From: Streptomyces sp. RB17 | GTDB taxonomy: Bacteria; Actinomycetota; Actinomycetes; Streptomycetales; Streptomycetaceae | Direction of reading: 5' to 3' | Assembly (NCBI RefSeq): GCF_009604455.1 | Contig: NZ_WEGL01000005.1 | Coordinates: 186,001 to 250,000, forward strand | DNA: 64,000 bases | In this document: positions 49,540 through 57,877 of the stretch, one piece after another | Layout: each line of letters opens with the position of its first letter | How positions within the stretch are numbered: the stretch's first letter is position 1 | The notes under the pieces: model-generated | What the model was told of the DNA's origin: nothing | Seen by the model: only the letters and a program-made list of their open reading frames with translations | Databases searched by the model: none | Program-made: the position numbers and the translations under genes

Positions 49540-50955
49540 ATGAACACGATCGACGAAACGACGGTCGGCGGTCTGCGCGAGGCACTGCGCGGATCCGTGA
49601 TCACACCGCAGGACCCCGGCTACGACGCGGCCCGCAGCATCTACAACGCCATGATCGACCGGCGGCCGGCCGCCTTCGCCCCGTGCGTGGACGTGGCGGA
49701 CGTACGGGCGGTGATCTCCTTCGCGCGGGACACCGGCACCGAGCTCGCCGTGCGCGCCGGCGGACACAGCGGCCCGGGTCTGTGCCTGGTCGACGACGGA
49801 CTCGTCCTCGACCTGTCGCCGATGCGCTGGGTCAGGGTGGACCCGGAGACGGACACCGCCCAGGTGGGCGGCGGCAGCCTGCTCAGCGACCTCGACCATG
49901 CGACACACGCCTTCGGGCGGGCCGTGCCGGCCGGGATCGTGTCGACCACCGGCGTCGGCGGTCTCACGCTCGGCGGCGGCCACGGCCATCTCACCCGCAG
50001 GTACGGCCTGACCGTCGACAGCCTGCTGTCGGCCGACGTCGTCCTCGCCGACGGCAGCTATGTCACCGCGTCCCCGGAGAGCCACCCGGACCTGTTCTGG
50101 GCGCTGCGGGGCGGGGGCGGAAACTTCGGCGTGGTGACGTCGTTCACCTTCCGGCTGCACCCGGCGTCCGCGGTCGGGGTCGCGGTGACGGTGTGGCCGG
50201 TCGACCGCACGCCCGAAGTACTGCGCTGGTACCGGGAGTTCCTGCCCGCCGCGCCGGACGAGCTCAGCGGGTTCTTCGCCCTCCTCGTCGTACCGCCCGG
50301 CCCGCCCTTCCCCGAGCCGCTCCACGGTCAGAAGATGTGCGGGGTCGTGTGGTGCTACACGGGCGACCTCTCCGACGAACGCCTGACGGAGGTGTTCGCC
50401 GTGGTGAACGAGCCGGCGCCGCCGGCCTTCCACTTCACCACCCCCATGCCCTACCCCGCCCTGCAGACCATGTTCGACCAGCTGCTCCCCGAGGGACTGC
50501 AGTGGTACTGGCGCGGCGACTGCTTCGAGACCATCCCCGACGCAGCGATCGACGTGCACCACAAGTACGGCGAGAACATCCCGACCGGCCTGTCGACCAT
50601 GCACCTGTACCCGGTGGACGGCGCGGCCCACCAGGCCGGCGCCGACGACGCGGCCTGGGCCCACCGGGACGCCGTCTGGTCCGGCATCATCGCCGGCATC
50701 GACCCGGACCCCGCCAACGCCGAGGCGATCCGGCAGTGGTGCGTCGACTACTGGACCGACCTGCACCCGCACTCCATGGGCGGCTCCTACGTCAACTTCA
50801 TCGGCCCCGGGGAGAGCCAGGAACGGGTCCGGGCCACCTACCGCGGCCACTACGACCGCCTGGCTGCGGTCAAGCGCGCCTACGACCCGGACAACCTGTT
50901 CCACGCCAACCAGAACATCCCTCCGGCCCCTGACCGACCGGCGCACCTGCCGTGA
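49540..50955 (+). CDS. FAD-linked oxidoreductase, berberine bridge enzyme type
   Basis: This 471-residue PCMH-type flavoprotein has the FAD-binding half ADVRAVISFARDTGTELAVR followed by AGGHSGPG, whose His is the usual site of 8-alpha-histidyl flavin attachment. STTGVGGLTLGGGHGHLTRR and LRGGGGNFGVVTSFTFRLHP follow. The second attachment Cys found in berberine bridge enzymes is absent from the GGLTLGGG segment, so the flavin is probably linked once. The C-terminal BBE motif (RVRATYRGHYDRLAAVKRAY, DPDNLFHANQNIPP) is intact. It likely oxidises an alcohol, sugar or secondary metabolite. No signal peptide. It converges on the MFS gene with a six-base gap. Confidence 0.88.
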   Translation: MNTIDETTVGGLREALRGSVITPQDPGYDAARSIYNAMIDRRPAAFAPCVDVADVRAVISFARDTGTELAVRAGGHSGPGLCLVDDGLVLDLSPMRWVRVDPETDTAQVGGGSLLSDLDHATHAFGRAVPAGIVSTTGVGGLTLGGGHGHLTRRYGLTVDSLLSADVVLADGSYVTASPESHPDLFWALRGGGGNFGVVTSFTFRLHPASAVGVAVTVWPVDRTPEVLRWYREFLPAAPDELSGFFALLVVPPGPPFPEPLHGQKMCGVVWCYTGDLSDERLTEVFAVVNEPAPPAFHFTTPMPYPALQTMFDQLLPEGLQWYWRGDCFETIPDAAIDVHHKYGENIPTGLSTMHLYPVDGAAHQAGADDAAWAHRDAVWSGIIAGIDPDPANAEAIRQWCVDYWTDLHPHSMGGSYVNFIGPGESQERVRATYRGHYDRLAAVKRAYDPDNLFHANQNIPPAPDRPAHLP

Positions 50956-50961
50956 GCCGCG

Positions 50962-52224
50962 TCAGCGGCCGGCGTCGTGTTCACTGATCCAGCGGGCGGC
51001 GAGCAGACCGGAGCCGGCGGTGAGAGCCGCGGCGGCGACGACCGTGGCGTTCAGGCCGAGGGCGTCGGCGAGGATGCCCGCGACGAGGGCGCCCACGGCG
51101 TAGCCGATGTCACGCCAGAAGCGGTAGGTGCCCAGCGCGCCCGTCCGCCAGGCGGGGTGCGCGTGGTCGGAGACCGAGGCGATGAGGGCCGGGTAGACCA
51201 TGGCGGTGCCCAGTCCGAGCGCGACGGCCGACAGGACGCCCGCCAGGAGAGGGGTGTCCAACAGGGCGAGGGCAAGGACGAATCCGGCGGCCTGGGTCAG
51301 CATACCGATGACGATGAGCGGTTTCCGGCCGACCCGGTCGGAGAGGTGGCCGGTGGGGATCTGGCCGAGGCCCCAGAGGATGGGGTAGAGGCCCTTGATG
51401 AGGCCGACGGCGGCGAGGCCGAGACCGTGGTCGGTGAAGAGCAGGGGGAAGACGCCCCAGGTGAGGCCGTCGTTGAGGTTGTTGACCAGACCGGCCTGGC
51501 TCGCGCCGCGCAGGGAACGGTGGTGCCAGGAGGTCCGGGCGAAGACGGCGGCCAGGGCGGTGCTCTCGCCGGCGGGCAGGGACTCGGGGTGCCGGGAGAG
51601 TTCGAGCGCGACGTGCGCGGCGGTGTCCCGCACGGTCAGGGCGAGGCCCAGCCCGGCGGCGACGAAGACCACACCGATGAGTTCCGGAACCGGACGCAGG
51701 CCGTACGCGGTGGCGAGATAGCCGGTGACCAGGGCCGTGGTGCCGACGGCGGTGTAGCCGGCCGCCTCGTTCAGGCCCATGGCCAGTCCTCGCCGGGCCG
51801 GTCCCACGAGGTCGATCTTCATGTTGACGGTCATCGACCAGGTCAGACCCTGGTTGAGGCCCAGCAGCACGTTCGCGGCGACGATCCACCCCCAGGACGG
51901 TGCCCAGGCGAGGGCGAACGGCACGGGGATGCCGATGAGCCAGCCCGTCACCAGGAGTTGCTTGCGGCGGTAGCGGGCCGTCAGCGCGCCGGCGGCGAGG
52001 TTGGTGAGGGCCTTGGTCAGGCCGAAGGCGATGATGAAGGAGAAGACGGCCAGGTCATCGGTCAGGCCGAAGGTGCGGGCGCCGATCAGCGGGACCGTCG
52101 TGCGTTCCAGGCCGACCAGGCCGCCCACGCAGACGTTCACGACGACGAGCAGCGTGAACTGCGGCCAGTTCTCGCGCAGTCCCAGCTGGACAGGCCCGGC
52201 CGCGGACTCGGTGGTCGCGTTCAC
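50962..52224 (-). CDS. MFS transporter coupled to the sulfur-transfer hydrolase
   Basis: This 420-residue major facilitator has twelve predicted helices, with NVCVGGLVGLERTTVPLIGA, the loop motif LTARYRRKQLLVTGWLIG, AMGLNEAAGYTAVGTTALVT and the second-half loop HLSDRVGRKPLIVIG. GTG 52224 overlaps the stop of the upstream metallo-hydrolase/rhodanese gene (GTGA), so both are made from one message. That linkage suggests export or import of a sulfur compound, for example sulfite or thiosulfate, but no motif proves it. Confidence 0.85.
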   Translation of the reverse strand: MNATTESAAGPVQLGLRENWPQFTLLVVVNVCVGGLVGLERTTVPLIGARTFGLTDDLAVFSFIIAFGLTKALTNLAAGALTARYRRKQLLVTGWLIGIPVPFALAWAPSWGWIVAANVLLGLNQGLTWSMTVNMKIDLVGPARRGLAMGLNEAAGYTAVGTTALVTGYLATAYGLRPVPELIGVVFVAAGLGLALTVRDTAAHVALELSRHPESLPAGESTALAAVFARTSWHHRSLRGASQAGLVNNLNDGLTWGVFPLLFTDHGLGLAAVGLIKGLYPILWGLGQIPTGHLSDRVGRKPLIVIGMLTQAAGFVLALALLDTPLLAGVLSAVALGLGTAMVYPALIASVSDHAHPAWRTGALGTYRFWRDIGYAVGALVAGILADALGLNATVVAAAALTAGSGLLAARWISEHDAGR

Positions 52225-53630
52225 CGGGCGGCGCCCTCGGTGAGCCGGCGGCCGTGGGCGGCGGCGTAGTCGCCGGGGCCGCCGTTCAGCACGGTCAGGC
52301 CCGTGCGGCCGGCGCGCTCCAGGACACTGGCCGCGGTCATGGCGCGCTCCCCGTGCCCGCAGCCCACCACCGCGCCCCCGGGAACCTCGGCGGCATGGGC
52401 GGCGAGGGCGCCGAGTTCGAGGTGGACGGCGCCGGGGACGTGTCCGGCGGAGTACTCGGCCGTCTGCCGTACGTCGAGGTACGGGGCGGCCGGCGCCCGG
52501 TCGGGGGTGACGAACGCGGTGGCCGCGGTGGGGAGGCCGGCCTCCTGCCACGCGGTCATGCCTCCCGACAGACAGCCGGCGAGACGCTCGTAACCGATCT
52601 TGTACGCCTGCCAGACGATCTCCGACAGATCCTGCTCCTCGTCGGCCACGAAGGCGATGCGCGCCTCGCTCGGCAGCAGCCAGCCCAGCCAGGTGGCGAA
52701 CTGGCCACGCAGCGGGATGGAGAGCGAGCCCGGTATGTGGGCGGAGGCGTACCGGGCCGCGGGACGGACGTCGACCACATGGCCGCCGTCGGCGAGCAGC
52801 GCGCCCACCTGCCCGGTGTCCAGGGCGGGCAGCGTCGGCGTGGCGGTCAGCACGGCGGGGCCGCGCCGGTTGAGCTCGGCGAGCCGGTCGAAGTAGGCGG
52901 GGTAGCTGCCGAGACTCGCGAGCAGCCGGGACACGAAGGCGTCCTCGTCGGGTGCGGCGAGCAGCGGGTTGGCCCGCTTCTCGGTGCCGACGGTGGTGGT
53001 GCGTGCGGCGCCGGGCGGGGCCGAGCAGAACGAGCCGGCTCCGTGGGTGGGCCATACCGCGGTCTCGTCCGGCAGCCGGGTCAGCCGCCGCAGGGAGCGG
53101 TACTGCGCGCGGGCCAGCTCCTCGGTGCGTGCGGCGCCGAGCAGGTCGGTGCGCGCGGCGGAGTTCACGATCAGCGAGCCGCCGGTGAACACCCCGAGCG
53201 GGCGGCTGTCGTCCAGCAGCAGGAAGGACAGATGGTCGTCGGTGTGCCCGGGGGTGGCGAGGGCGCGCAGCGTCAGCCCGCCCAGGTCGGCCTCGTCGCC
53301 GTCCGCGAGAGCCCGGTGCGGGAAGGCGCGGCGGCCGGCGACGGAGGCCAGCACGGTGGCCCCGTGGTCGTGGCCGAGCTGGACGGCACCGGAGAGGAAG
53401 TCGGCGTGCAGATGCGTGTCGGCCGCGAACGCGACACGCAGCCCGCGCCGGGTGACGGCGGCGTGCAGGGCGCGCAGATCGCGGCTCGCGTCGACGGCCA
53501 GGGCACGACCGTCGCCCAGGTCGACGAGGTAGGCGCTGTTGCCCAGCCCTTCGTCCACCAGCGGAATCAGATGCTCGTCCGCGAAGCCCACGGCTTCCTC
53601 CAAGGTCCGGTACACATATCGCCCTCCCAT
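52221..53630 (-). CDS. Metallo-beta-lactamase fold hydrolase with two rhodanese domains (persulfide dioxygenase-like)
   Basis: This 469-residue protein has residues 1-255 as an ETHE1-like metallo-beta-lactamase fold. Candidate metal ligands are His73/His75/Asp77 (DTHLHADFLSG), His129 (TPGHTDDHLS) and His196 (PTHGAGSF). Where ETHE1 has the iron ligand Asp in TGD, this protein has Gly151 (FTGGSLIVN). Residues about 260-370 are a rhodanese domain without an active-site Cys, and about 375-469 a second with Cys424 (VVGCGHGERA). Related fusions oxidise persulfides to sulfite. It is divergent, by 35 bp, from the ArsR-rhodanese regulator and coupled to the MFS gene downstream. Confidence 0.86.
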   Translation of the reverse strand: MGGRYVYRTLEEAVGFADEHLIPLVDEGLGNSAYLVDLGDGRALAVDASRDLRALHAAVTRRGLRVAFAADTHLHADFLSGAVQLGHDHGATVLASVAGRRAFPHRALADGDEADLGGLTLRALATPGHTDDHLSFLLLDDSRPLGVFTGGSLIVNSAARTDLLGAARTEELARAQYRSLRRLTRLPDETAVWPTHGAGSFCSAPPGAARTTTVGTEKRANPLLAAPDEDAFVSRLLASLGSYPAYFDRLAELNRRGPAVLTATPTLPALDTGQVGALLADGGHVVDVRPAARYASAHIPGSLSIPLRGQFATWLGWLLPSEARIAFVADEEQDLSEIVWQAYKIGYERLAGCLSGGMTAWQEAGLPTAATAFVTPDRAPAAPYLDVRQTAEYSAGHVPGAVHLELGALAAHAAEVPGGAVVGCGHGERAMTAASVLERAGRTGLTVLNGGPGDYAAAHGRRLTEGAAR

Positions 53631-53632
53631 CC

Positions 53633-53656
53633 TCTACTATATTCCATGGATTTATG
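53633..53656. promoter_or_regulatory. Operator-like palindrome between the divergent sulfur genes
   Basis: TCCATGGA (53643-53650) is a perfect 8-bp palindrome flanked by AT-rich arms (CTATAT left, TTTATG right). It fills the 35-bp space between two start codons and overlaps both promoters or leaders, as ArsR-family operators do. The outer arms match only in part. Confidence 0.5.
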
Positions 53657-53665
53657 GAGGACTGT

Positions 53666-54343
53666 ATGGCGGAGACCACGGCAACCGGCTCGAAGGCGCA
53701 GCTGTACGACGCGTTCGCGGCCAGCGGCAAGGCGCTGGCCAGCGGAAAACGCCTGGAACTGCTCGATCTGCTGGCGCAGGGCGAGCGGACCGTCGACGCC
53801 CTCGCGAAGGCGGCCGGGCTGAACCTCACGACCGCGTCGGCGCACCTGCAGACGCTCAAGCAGGCCGGATTCGTCGCCACCCGCCGGGAGGGCGTGCGCA
53901 TCCACTACCGGCTCGCCGGTGACGACGTGGCCCTTCTGTTCGCGCTGCTGCGCAAGGTCGCCGAGAACCACCAGGCCGCCGTGCCGGCCGCCCGCGACGC
54001 CTACCTCGGTGACGACGGCGCCGCGGAGGTCGGCCGCGAGGAACTCCGCGCCCGCGTCGCCGCGGGCGAGGTGACGGTGCTCGATGTGCGGCCGGTCGAG
54101 GAGTACCGGGCCGGGCACATCCCCGGCGCGATCTCCCTCCCCGTGGATGAACTCGCCGACCGCATCAACGAGTTGTCCGAGGACACCGAGATCGTCGTCT
54201 ACTGCCGCGGCGAGTACTGCGTCCTCGCCTACGACGCGGTTCGCCTCCTGACCGACCGCGGGCGCCGCGCCGTCCGCCTCAGCGACGGCATGCTGGAATG
54301 GCGCCTGGCCGAGATGCCCGTGGACGCGGCGGAGCCGGCATGA
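53666..54343 (+). CDS. ArsR family regulator fused to a rhodanese domain
   Basis: In this 225-residue fusion, residues about 10-95 are an ArsR-type winged helix (SGKALASGKRLELLDLLAQG, ALAKAAGLNLTTASAHLQTL, RREGVRIHYRLAGDD). Residues about 118-220 are a rhodanese domain (VTVLDVRPVEEYRAGHIPGA, active loop VVYCRGEYCVLAY). The only two cysteines in the protein are Cys180 and Cys185, both in the rhodanese loop; the DNA-binding half has none. So persulfide or disulfide chemistry at that loop is the likely sensing step. GGAGG at 53656-53660 sets the start at ATG 53666. It is divergent from the persulfide dioxygenase-like gene, which it should control. Confidence 0.87.
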   Translation: MAETTATGSKAQLYDAFAASGKALASGKRLELLDLLAQGERTVDALAKAAGLNLTTASAHLQTLKQAGFVATRREGVRIHYRLAGDDVALLFALLRKVAENHQAAVPAARDAYLGDDGAAEVGREELRARVAAGEVTVLDVRPVEEYRAGHIPGAISLPVDELADRINELSEDTEIVVYCRGEYCVLAYDAVRLLTDRGRRAVRLSDGMLEWRLAEMPVDAAEPA

Positions 54344-54564
54344 GCGGCGCACTCCCGTCGCAACCCGGGCCGGCCGGCGAGCGCTAGCGGGGCTCTCGGC
54401 ACGTCGGTACGGCGCCGTCCCCGGCACCGGACCACACACCTGCGCTCTGCGGCTCGCCGCCGCCGCGCATCCCACCCGCCCCGACGCGCCATGGCACGGC
54501 GCCGGTCCCTGACGGGCGCGTAATGATGCGGTCGGCTCTGTTCCAGGGGCGCCCAAGGAATCCT

Positions 54565-55485
54565 CTAGCGCTCGGCCGGACCGATCCGGCGGCCCGTGAG
54601 GCTCCTGGGCCGGATCGACACCCACATCGCGCGTGCACCACCCGCCCATGGCGTGGAGTGGGCGTGCCGGGTGAGTCTGCGTACGGTGTCCGGATCCGTC
54701 ACGACGCTCGCCGGGCCGACGGCGAGGACGCTCCAGCCCTGGCTCAGGGCCTCGTCCAGGTGATCGACCTCGAAGGCGACGTCCCGTTCCGCGGCCGCCG
54801 CGGCCACGGAATCGGGTGCGGTCCGGAAGACGATGGCGTCGTCGACGACGTCGTAGTCGACCGGGACGACCGCCGGGCGGCCGTCGGACGTCGACACCGA
54901 GACGCGTCCCACGCCGTGCGTCGACAGCAGCGCGCGGCATTCCTCCGGGCCGAGGTCGCGCAGCTCGGGACGGAGCAGCGCGTGGCCCTGACCGGGTGGG
55001 AGATCGATGCCTCCGCCGCGCAGGGCGGCGACCGTGGTGCCCAGCGCGTCGGCCAGCCTGACGAGCGTCGCCAGGGTCGGGTCGGCGGGCCGCTCCTCCA
55101 GGTACGCCAGATAGTCCGGCGACATCCGGGCGCGGCCCGCCGTCTCCTCACGGGTGAGGCCCCGCCTGCGGCGTTCGGCGGCCACGCGCCGGCCGATGTC
55201 GCCAGGGTTGGCCGCTCCTTGCGGTGGGGCGGCGGGGGACACGAAGGTCCCTTCGCCCGTGTCCGGTCGTGGCTCGTGTGGGGGCGTGGCCGGCTCGTGG
55301 TACAGGGGACGGATGTGTGCGTCGGGTCCCGGGAAGACCAGGGTCACTTCGTCCGTGTCCGACCAGCGCACCTCGTAGGGAGGTGTTCCGTCCTCATGGT
55401 GGAGTCCGACGATCTCGCCGTCGCGCCTGGTGGCACCGGTCGCCGGGCTTTCCACGATGAGCTGGTCGCCGAGGTGAGCTCGCAT
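54565..55485 (-). CDS. Three-part fusion: DUF1918, XRE helix-turn-helix, PNPOx-like flavin domain
   Basis: This 306-residue protein has residues 1-58 as DUF1918 (AHLGDQLIVESPATGATRRD, PPYEVRWSDTDEVTLVFPGP, DAHI). After a linker, residues about 93-148 are an XRE-type helix-turn-helix (GRRVAAERRRRGLTREETAG, RARMSPDYLAYLEE, LVRLADALGTTVAALRGG). Residues about 165-300 are a pyridoxamine-phosphate-oxidase-like split barrel (CRALLSTHGVGRVSVSTSDG, AVVPVDYDVVDDAIVF, VAFEVDHLDEALSQGWSVLA). Such split barrels bind flavin, F420 or haem, so the protein could be a redox-sensing regulator. GGAGAGGG precedes ATG 55485. It heads a set of stress-type genes. Confidence 0.85.
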   Translation of the reverse strand: MRAHLGDQLIVESPATGATRRDGEIVGLHHEDGTPPYEVRWSDTDEVTLVFPGPDAHIRPLYHEPATPPHEPRPDTGEGTFVSPAAPPQGAANPGDIGRRVAAERRRRGLTREETAGRARMSPDYLAYLEERPADPTLATLVRLADALGTTVAALRGGGIDLPPGQGHALLRPELRDLGPEECRALLSTHGVGRVSVSTSDGRPAVVPVDYDVVDDAIVFRTAPDSVAAAAAERDVAFEVDHLDEALSQGWSVLAVGPASVVTDPDTVRRLTRHAHSTPWAGGARAMWVSIRPRSLTGRRIGPAER

Positions 55486-55839
55486 GATCGCCGCCCTCTC
55501 CTCAGAGTCGTGCTGTATACCAACCTGCCACGCGGGACACATCGCCGCACGGGGGCGGGTGGCGAGGTCGACCATGGCCCGGCCCGCCCCGGTCCGGCGA
55601 CTGGTACGCCGCCCGGCGTCCGGCCAGCCGCCGTGCCGGATGCCCCACCCGTCCCACCATCGAGCGGCGCAGGCCATCGGTCACAGGGCCGAACGTCCCT
55701 GTGGGACCGGCGTCCGGTCCGGGAAGCCGACCGATCACCTCCCGGCGGCGCACCGGCGTGTTCGTCCTCGGCTCCGGCGAGTTCACGGTTGCCGCCCGCC
55801 TGCGACGATGGACAGGTCACGAGCCCGGGAGGTGACGGC
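55486..55839. other. Divergent intergenic region
   Basis: These 354 bases lie between the XRE-PNPOx gene and the metallo-hydrolase-like gene. I see no credible gene; the frames through it are Arg/Pro/Gly-rich with no start signals. It holds two overlapping inverted repeats at 55695-55720, listed separately. Confidence 0.55.
55695..55720. promoter_or_regulatory. Two overlapping inverted repeats, candidate regulator site
   Basis: GTCCC-TGT-GGGAC (55695-55707) overlaps GGACCGG-CGT-CCGGTCC (55704-55720); both are perfect with three-base centres. They lie 120 bp before the metallo-hydrolase-like gene and 210 bp before the XRE-PNPOx gene. GGACC/GGTCC half-sites recall those of DosR-type dormancy regulators, but the fit is loose. 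Confidence 0.4.
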
Positions 55840-56469
55840 ATGCCGCTTCGGCTCCGGCTGACGCTGCTGGGCGTGGGCGCCATGGCGTCTCCGCGTTTCG
55901 CGCCGGCCGGTCTGCTGGTCGCGTACGGCCGTCATCGCGTCGCATTCGACGGCGGCCCCGGCGCGGAGCCGCCGAAGGGCCGGCTGGACGCCTGGCTCGT
56001 CACCGACGAGCACGCCGAACTGCGCTCCGCCCTGCGGCGTCTCGCCGCCGAGCGCGGGCTGGAGCCACACATGACGGACATGGACCTCGGCACGCTGCGC
56101 ATCCACGCGCTGCCGGTCGCCCACACCTCCCATCCCACCTGCGGTTACCGCATCGAGGCAGAGCCGGGGGCGGTGGTGTGGGCACCGGAGTTCCGGACCT
56201 TCCCGGCCTGGGCGGCAGCGGCGGACCTGATGTTCGCCGAGGCCTCGTCCTGGGACCGCCCCATCCGCTTTAGCGGCGGAGTGGGCGGGCACGCCCCCGT
56301 ACGGGACGTCGGCGAACTGGCGGCTCGGAACCGGGTCGGACGCCTGGTGTACGCGCACATCGGCCGACCGTGTCTGAGAGCCATGGACGCCGGACTGACC
56401 CCCGAGTACGGGGAGTGGGGCTGTGAGGGCCGAACGTACGTCCTCTCCGCACGTCATCGAGCGCGGTGA
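55840..56469 (+). CDS. Metallo-beta-lactamase-fold-like protein lacking the first metal motif
   Basis: This 209-residue protein follows the RNase Z/ElaC-like beta-lactamase fold: LRLTLLGVGAMASPRFAPAG, then HRVAFDGGPG, AWLVTDEHAELRSALRRLAA, IHALPVAHTSHPTCGYRIEA, VVWAPEFRTFP and RLVYAHIGRP. The HxHxDH motif is replaced by TDEHAEL, so only later His residues (VAHTSH, YAHIG) remain to bind metal. It may be non-catalytic or use an altered site. GGGAGG precedes ATG 55840. Confidence 0.72.
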   Translation: MPLRLRLTLLGVGAMASPRFAPAGLLVAYGRHRVAFDGGPGAEPPKGRLDAWLVTDEHAELRSALRRLAAERGLEPHMTDMDLGTLRIHALPVAHTSHPTCGYRIEAEPGAVVWAPEFRTFPAWAAAADLMFAEASSWDRPIRFSGGVGGHAPVRDVGELAARNRVGRLVYAHIGRPCLRAMDAGLTPEYGEWGCEGRTYVLSARHRAR

Positions 56470-56696
56470 CCCCCGTGACCGGACCGCTTCGATGCCTGCC
56501 CTCGGGATCACCGCCGTCCGCTCCGCTGCGGCCGGGGGGGACCGACCGGCCCAGCCCGCCCGGCCGCATGGCTCTGTCGACGGGCGATCACACCCGACAT
56601 GCTGCATTAGTGGGCTGACAGCACGACAAGGCCTTCCCCGCCGTCCGCGGCGCTGAACGCGGTGCTGCAGGAGGTCGGTCAGGAGAGGCGGAGACC

Positions 56697-57602
56697 ATGT
56701 CCGGAACCGTCACGGCAGGCATCGACGGCTCGCCCGAGAGCCGGGCCGCGGCCGAATGGGCGGCGCGTGAGGCGCTGCTGCGCGGGCTGCCGCTGAAGAT
56801 CGTGTACGTCAGTGAGCCGGTGCCGAGGCGCCTGGCGCAGAATCCGCTGCTGGCCGCCGAGACCTACCAGCACTGGGCCGAGCAGATGGTGCGGGAGTCC
56901 GCGGAAGGCATCCGGCTGCGTCACCCGGGCATCGCGGTGGTCACCGAGCAGCTCACCGGAAGCGTGGCCGACATCCTCTGCGAGGCGTCGGCTTCCGCCG
57001 AACTGCTGGTGCTGGGCTCGCGGGGCCTCGGCGGGATCGGCGGGTTCCTGGCCGGCTCGGTGAGTCTTTCCGTCGTGGCCCGCGTCGAGCGTCCGGTGGT
57101 GCTGGTGCGGGCCGGGGAGCGGGCAGCGGACGAGCACCGGACGGATCGCGCGGGCGTGCCGTCCGCCGCGGCGCCCTTCCGGCCCGTCGTGCTCGGTCTC
57201 GACATCGATGATCCGGACGACACCGTGCTGCGGTTCGCCTTCGACGCCGCCGCGCGCCGGAAGGCCCCCCTGCGGGCCGTGCACAGCTGGCCCGAGCCGC
57301 CGACCTCCTTCTACCGCTTCACCGGCGACGTCGAGCTCCACGAGTCGCTCGCGCACGGGCAGGCCGAACTGCTGGGCAAGGTGCTGCGACCGTGGCGGCA
57401 GAAGTTCCCCGACGTCGAGGTGATCGAGTCGAGCCGGTCCGGCAGCGCCGCACAGAACCTCGTCGAGGACGCCCGCGACGCCTCGCTGGCCGTCGTCGGC
57501 CGGCGGATCCGCACCGGCGTGTTCGGCGGCCACATCGGGCATGTCGTGCACGCGGCCATCCACCACATCACCGTCCCCGTCGCGGTCGTCGCACACAGCT
57601 GA
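56697..57602 (+). CDS. Tandem-domain universal stress protein
   Basis: This 301-residue protein has two Usp domains (about 5-140 and 160-301). Domain 1 begins VTAGIDGSPESRAAAEWAAR and has the nucleotide loop LGSRGLGGIGGFLAGSVSLS, a good ATP-binding G-x2-G-x9-G-S match. Domain 2 begins RPVVLGLDIDDPDDTVLRFA and has a weaker loop, VGRRIRTGVFGGHIGHVVHA. Double Usp proteins of this type are induced by low oxygen or stress in actinobacteria. GAGAGGCGGAG precedes the ATG. The upstream 227 bp contain a near-palindrome GGGACCGACCGGCCC (56538-56552). The CBS gene follows. Confidence 0.92.
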   Translation: MSGTVTAGIDGSPESRAAAEWAAREALLRGLPLKIVYVSEPVPRRLAQNPLLAAETYQHWAEQMVRESAEGIRLRHPGIAVVTEQLTGSVADILCEASASAELLVLGSRGLGGIGGFLAGSVSLSVVARVERPVVLVRAGERAADEHRTDRAGVPSAAAPFRPVVLGLDIDDPDDTVLRFAFDAAARRKAPLRAVHSWPEPPTSFYRFTGDVELHESLAHGQAELLGKVLRPWRQKFPDVEVIESSRSGSAAQNLVEDARDASLAVVGRRIRTGVFGGHIGHVVHAAIHHITVPVAVVAHS

Positions 57603-57745
57603 CCCGTCACTGCGAGGAGGCCCGGAGGCGACTTCCCGGACTTCACCGTGGCTCGAATCGTGGTCGGCGGGCACGGCGGAGGAAACTGGTGGCAGAGGCC
57701 GACCGCGGAGTGCGGCGCCCCGGCCCGGAGCCGGGGCCGGCCGTG

Positions 57746-57758
57746 GGGCCAATGGCCC
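57746..57758. promoter_or_regulatory. Inverted repeat before the CBS gene
   Basis: GGGCC-AAT-GGCCC is a perfect inverted repeat with the same three-base spacing as the site at 55704-55720. It lies 120 bp before the CBS protein start, in the 275-bp gap after the Usp gene. It is a candidate site for a regulator of the stress cluster. Confidence 0.35.
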
Positions 57759-57877
57759 GCGGAGAGGCCGTACGGCCCCATGACAGGGGCCGCCCGTCCG
57801 ACGAGCGTGGAAGAGCATGGGGCGACACCGGCGCCCGGAGAGGACCGGGGCCGGACGCCCGGCGCGAGGAGGCAGCC

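Noticed and set aside
48007..50946. Long open frame (979 codons) on the minus strand
   Set aside because: It is antisense to the methyltransferase and flavoenzyme genes and crosses both gene boundaries.
52953..53188. Cysteine/arginine-rich forward frames inside the metallo-hydrolase gene
   Set aside because: These are shadows of the minus-strand gene with no start signal.
57202..57210. ACATCGATG, resembling the LacI operator core
   Set aside because: It lies inside the Usp coding region, lacks the outer TTA/TAA arms, and is explained by the codons for Asp-Ile-Asp.
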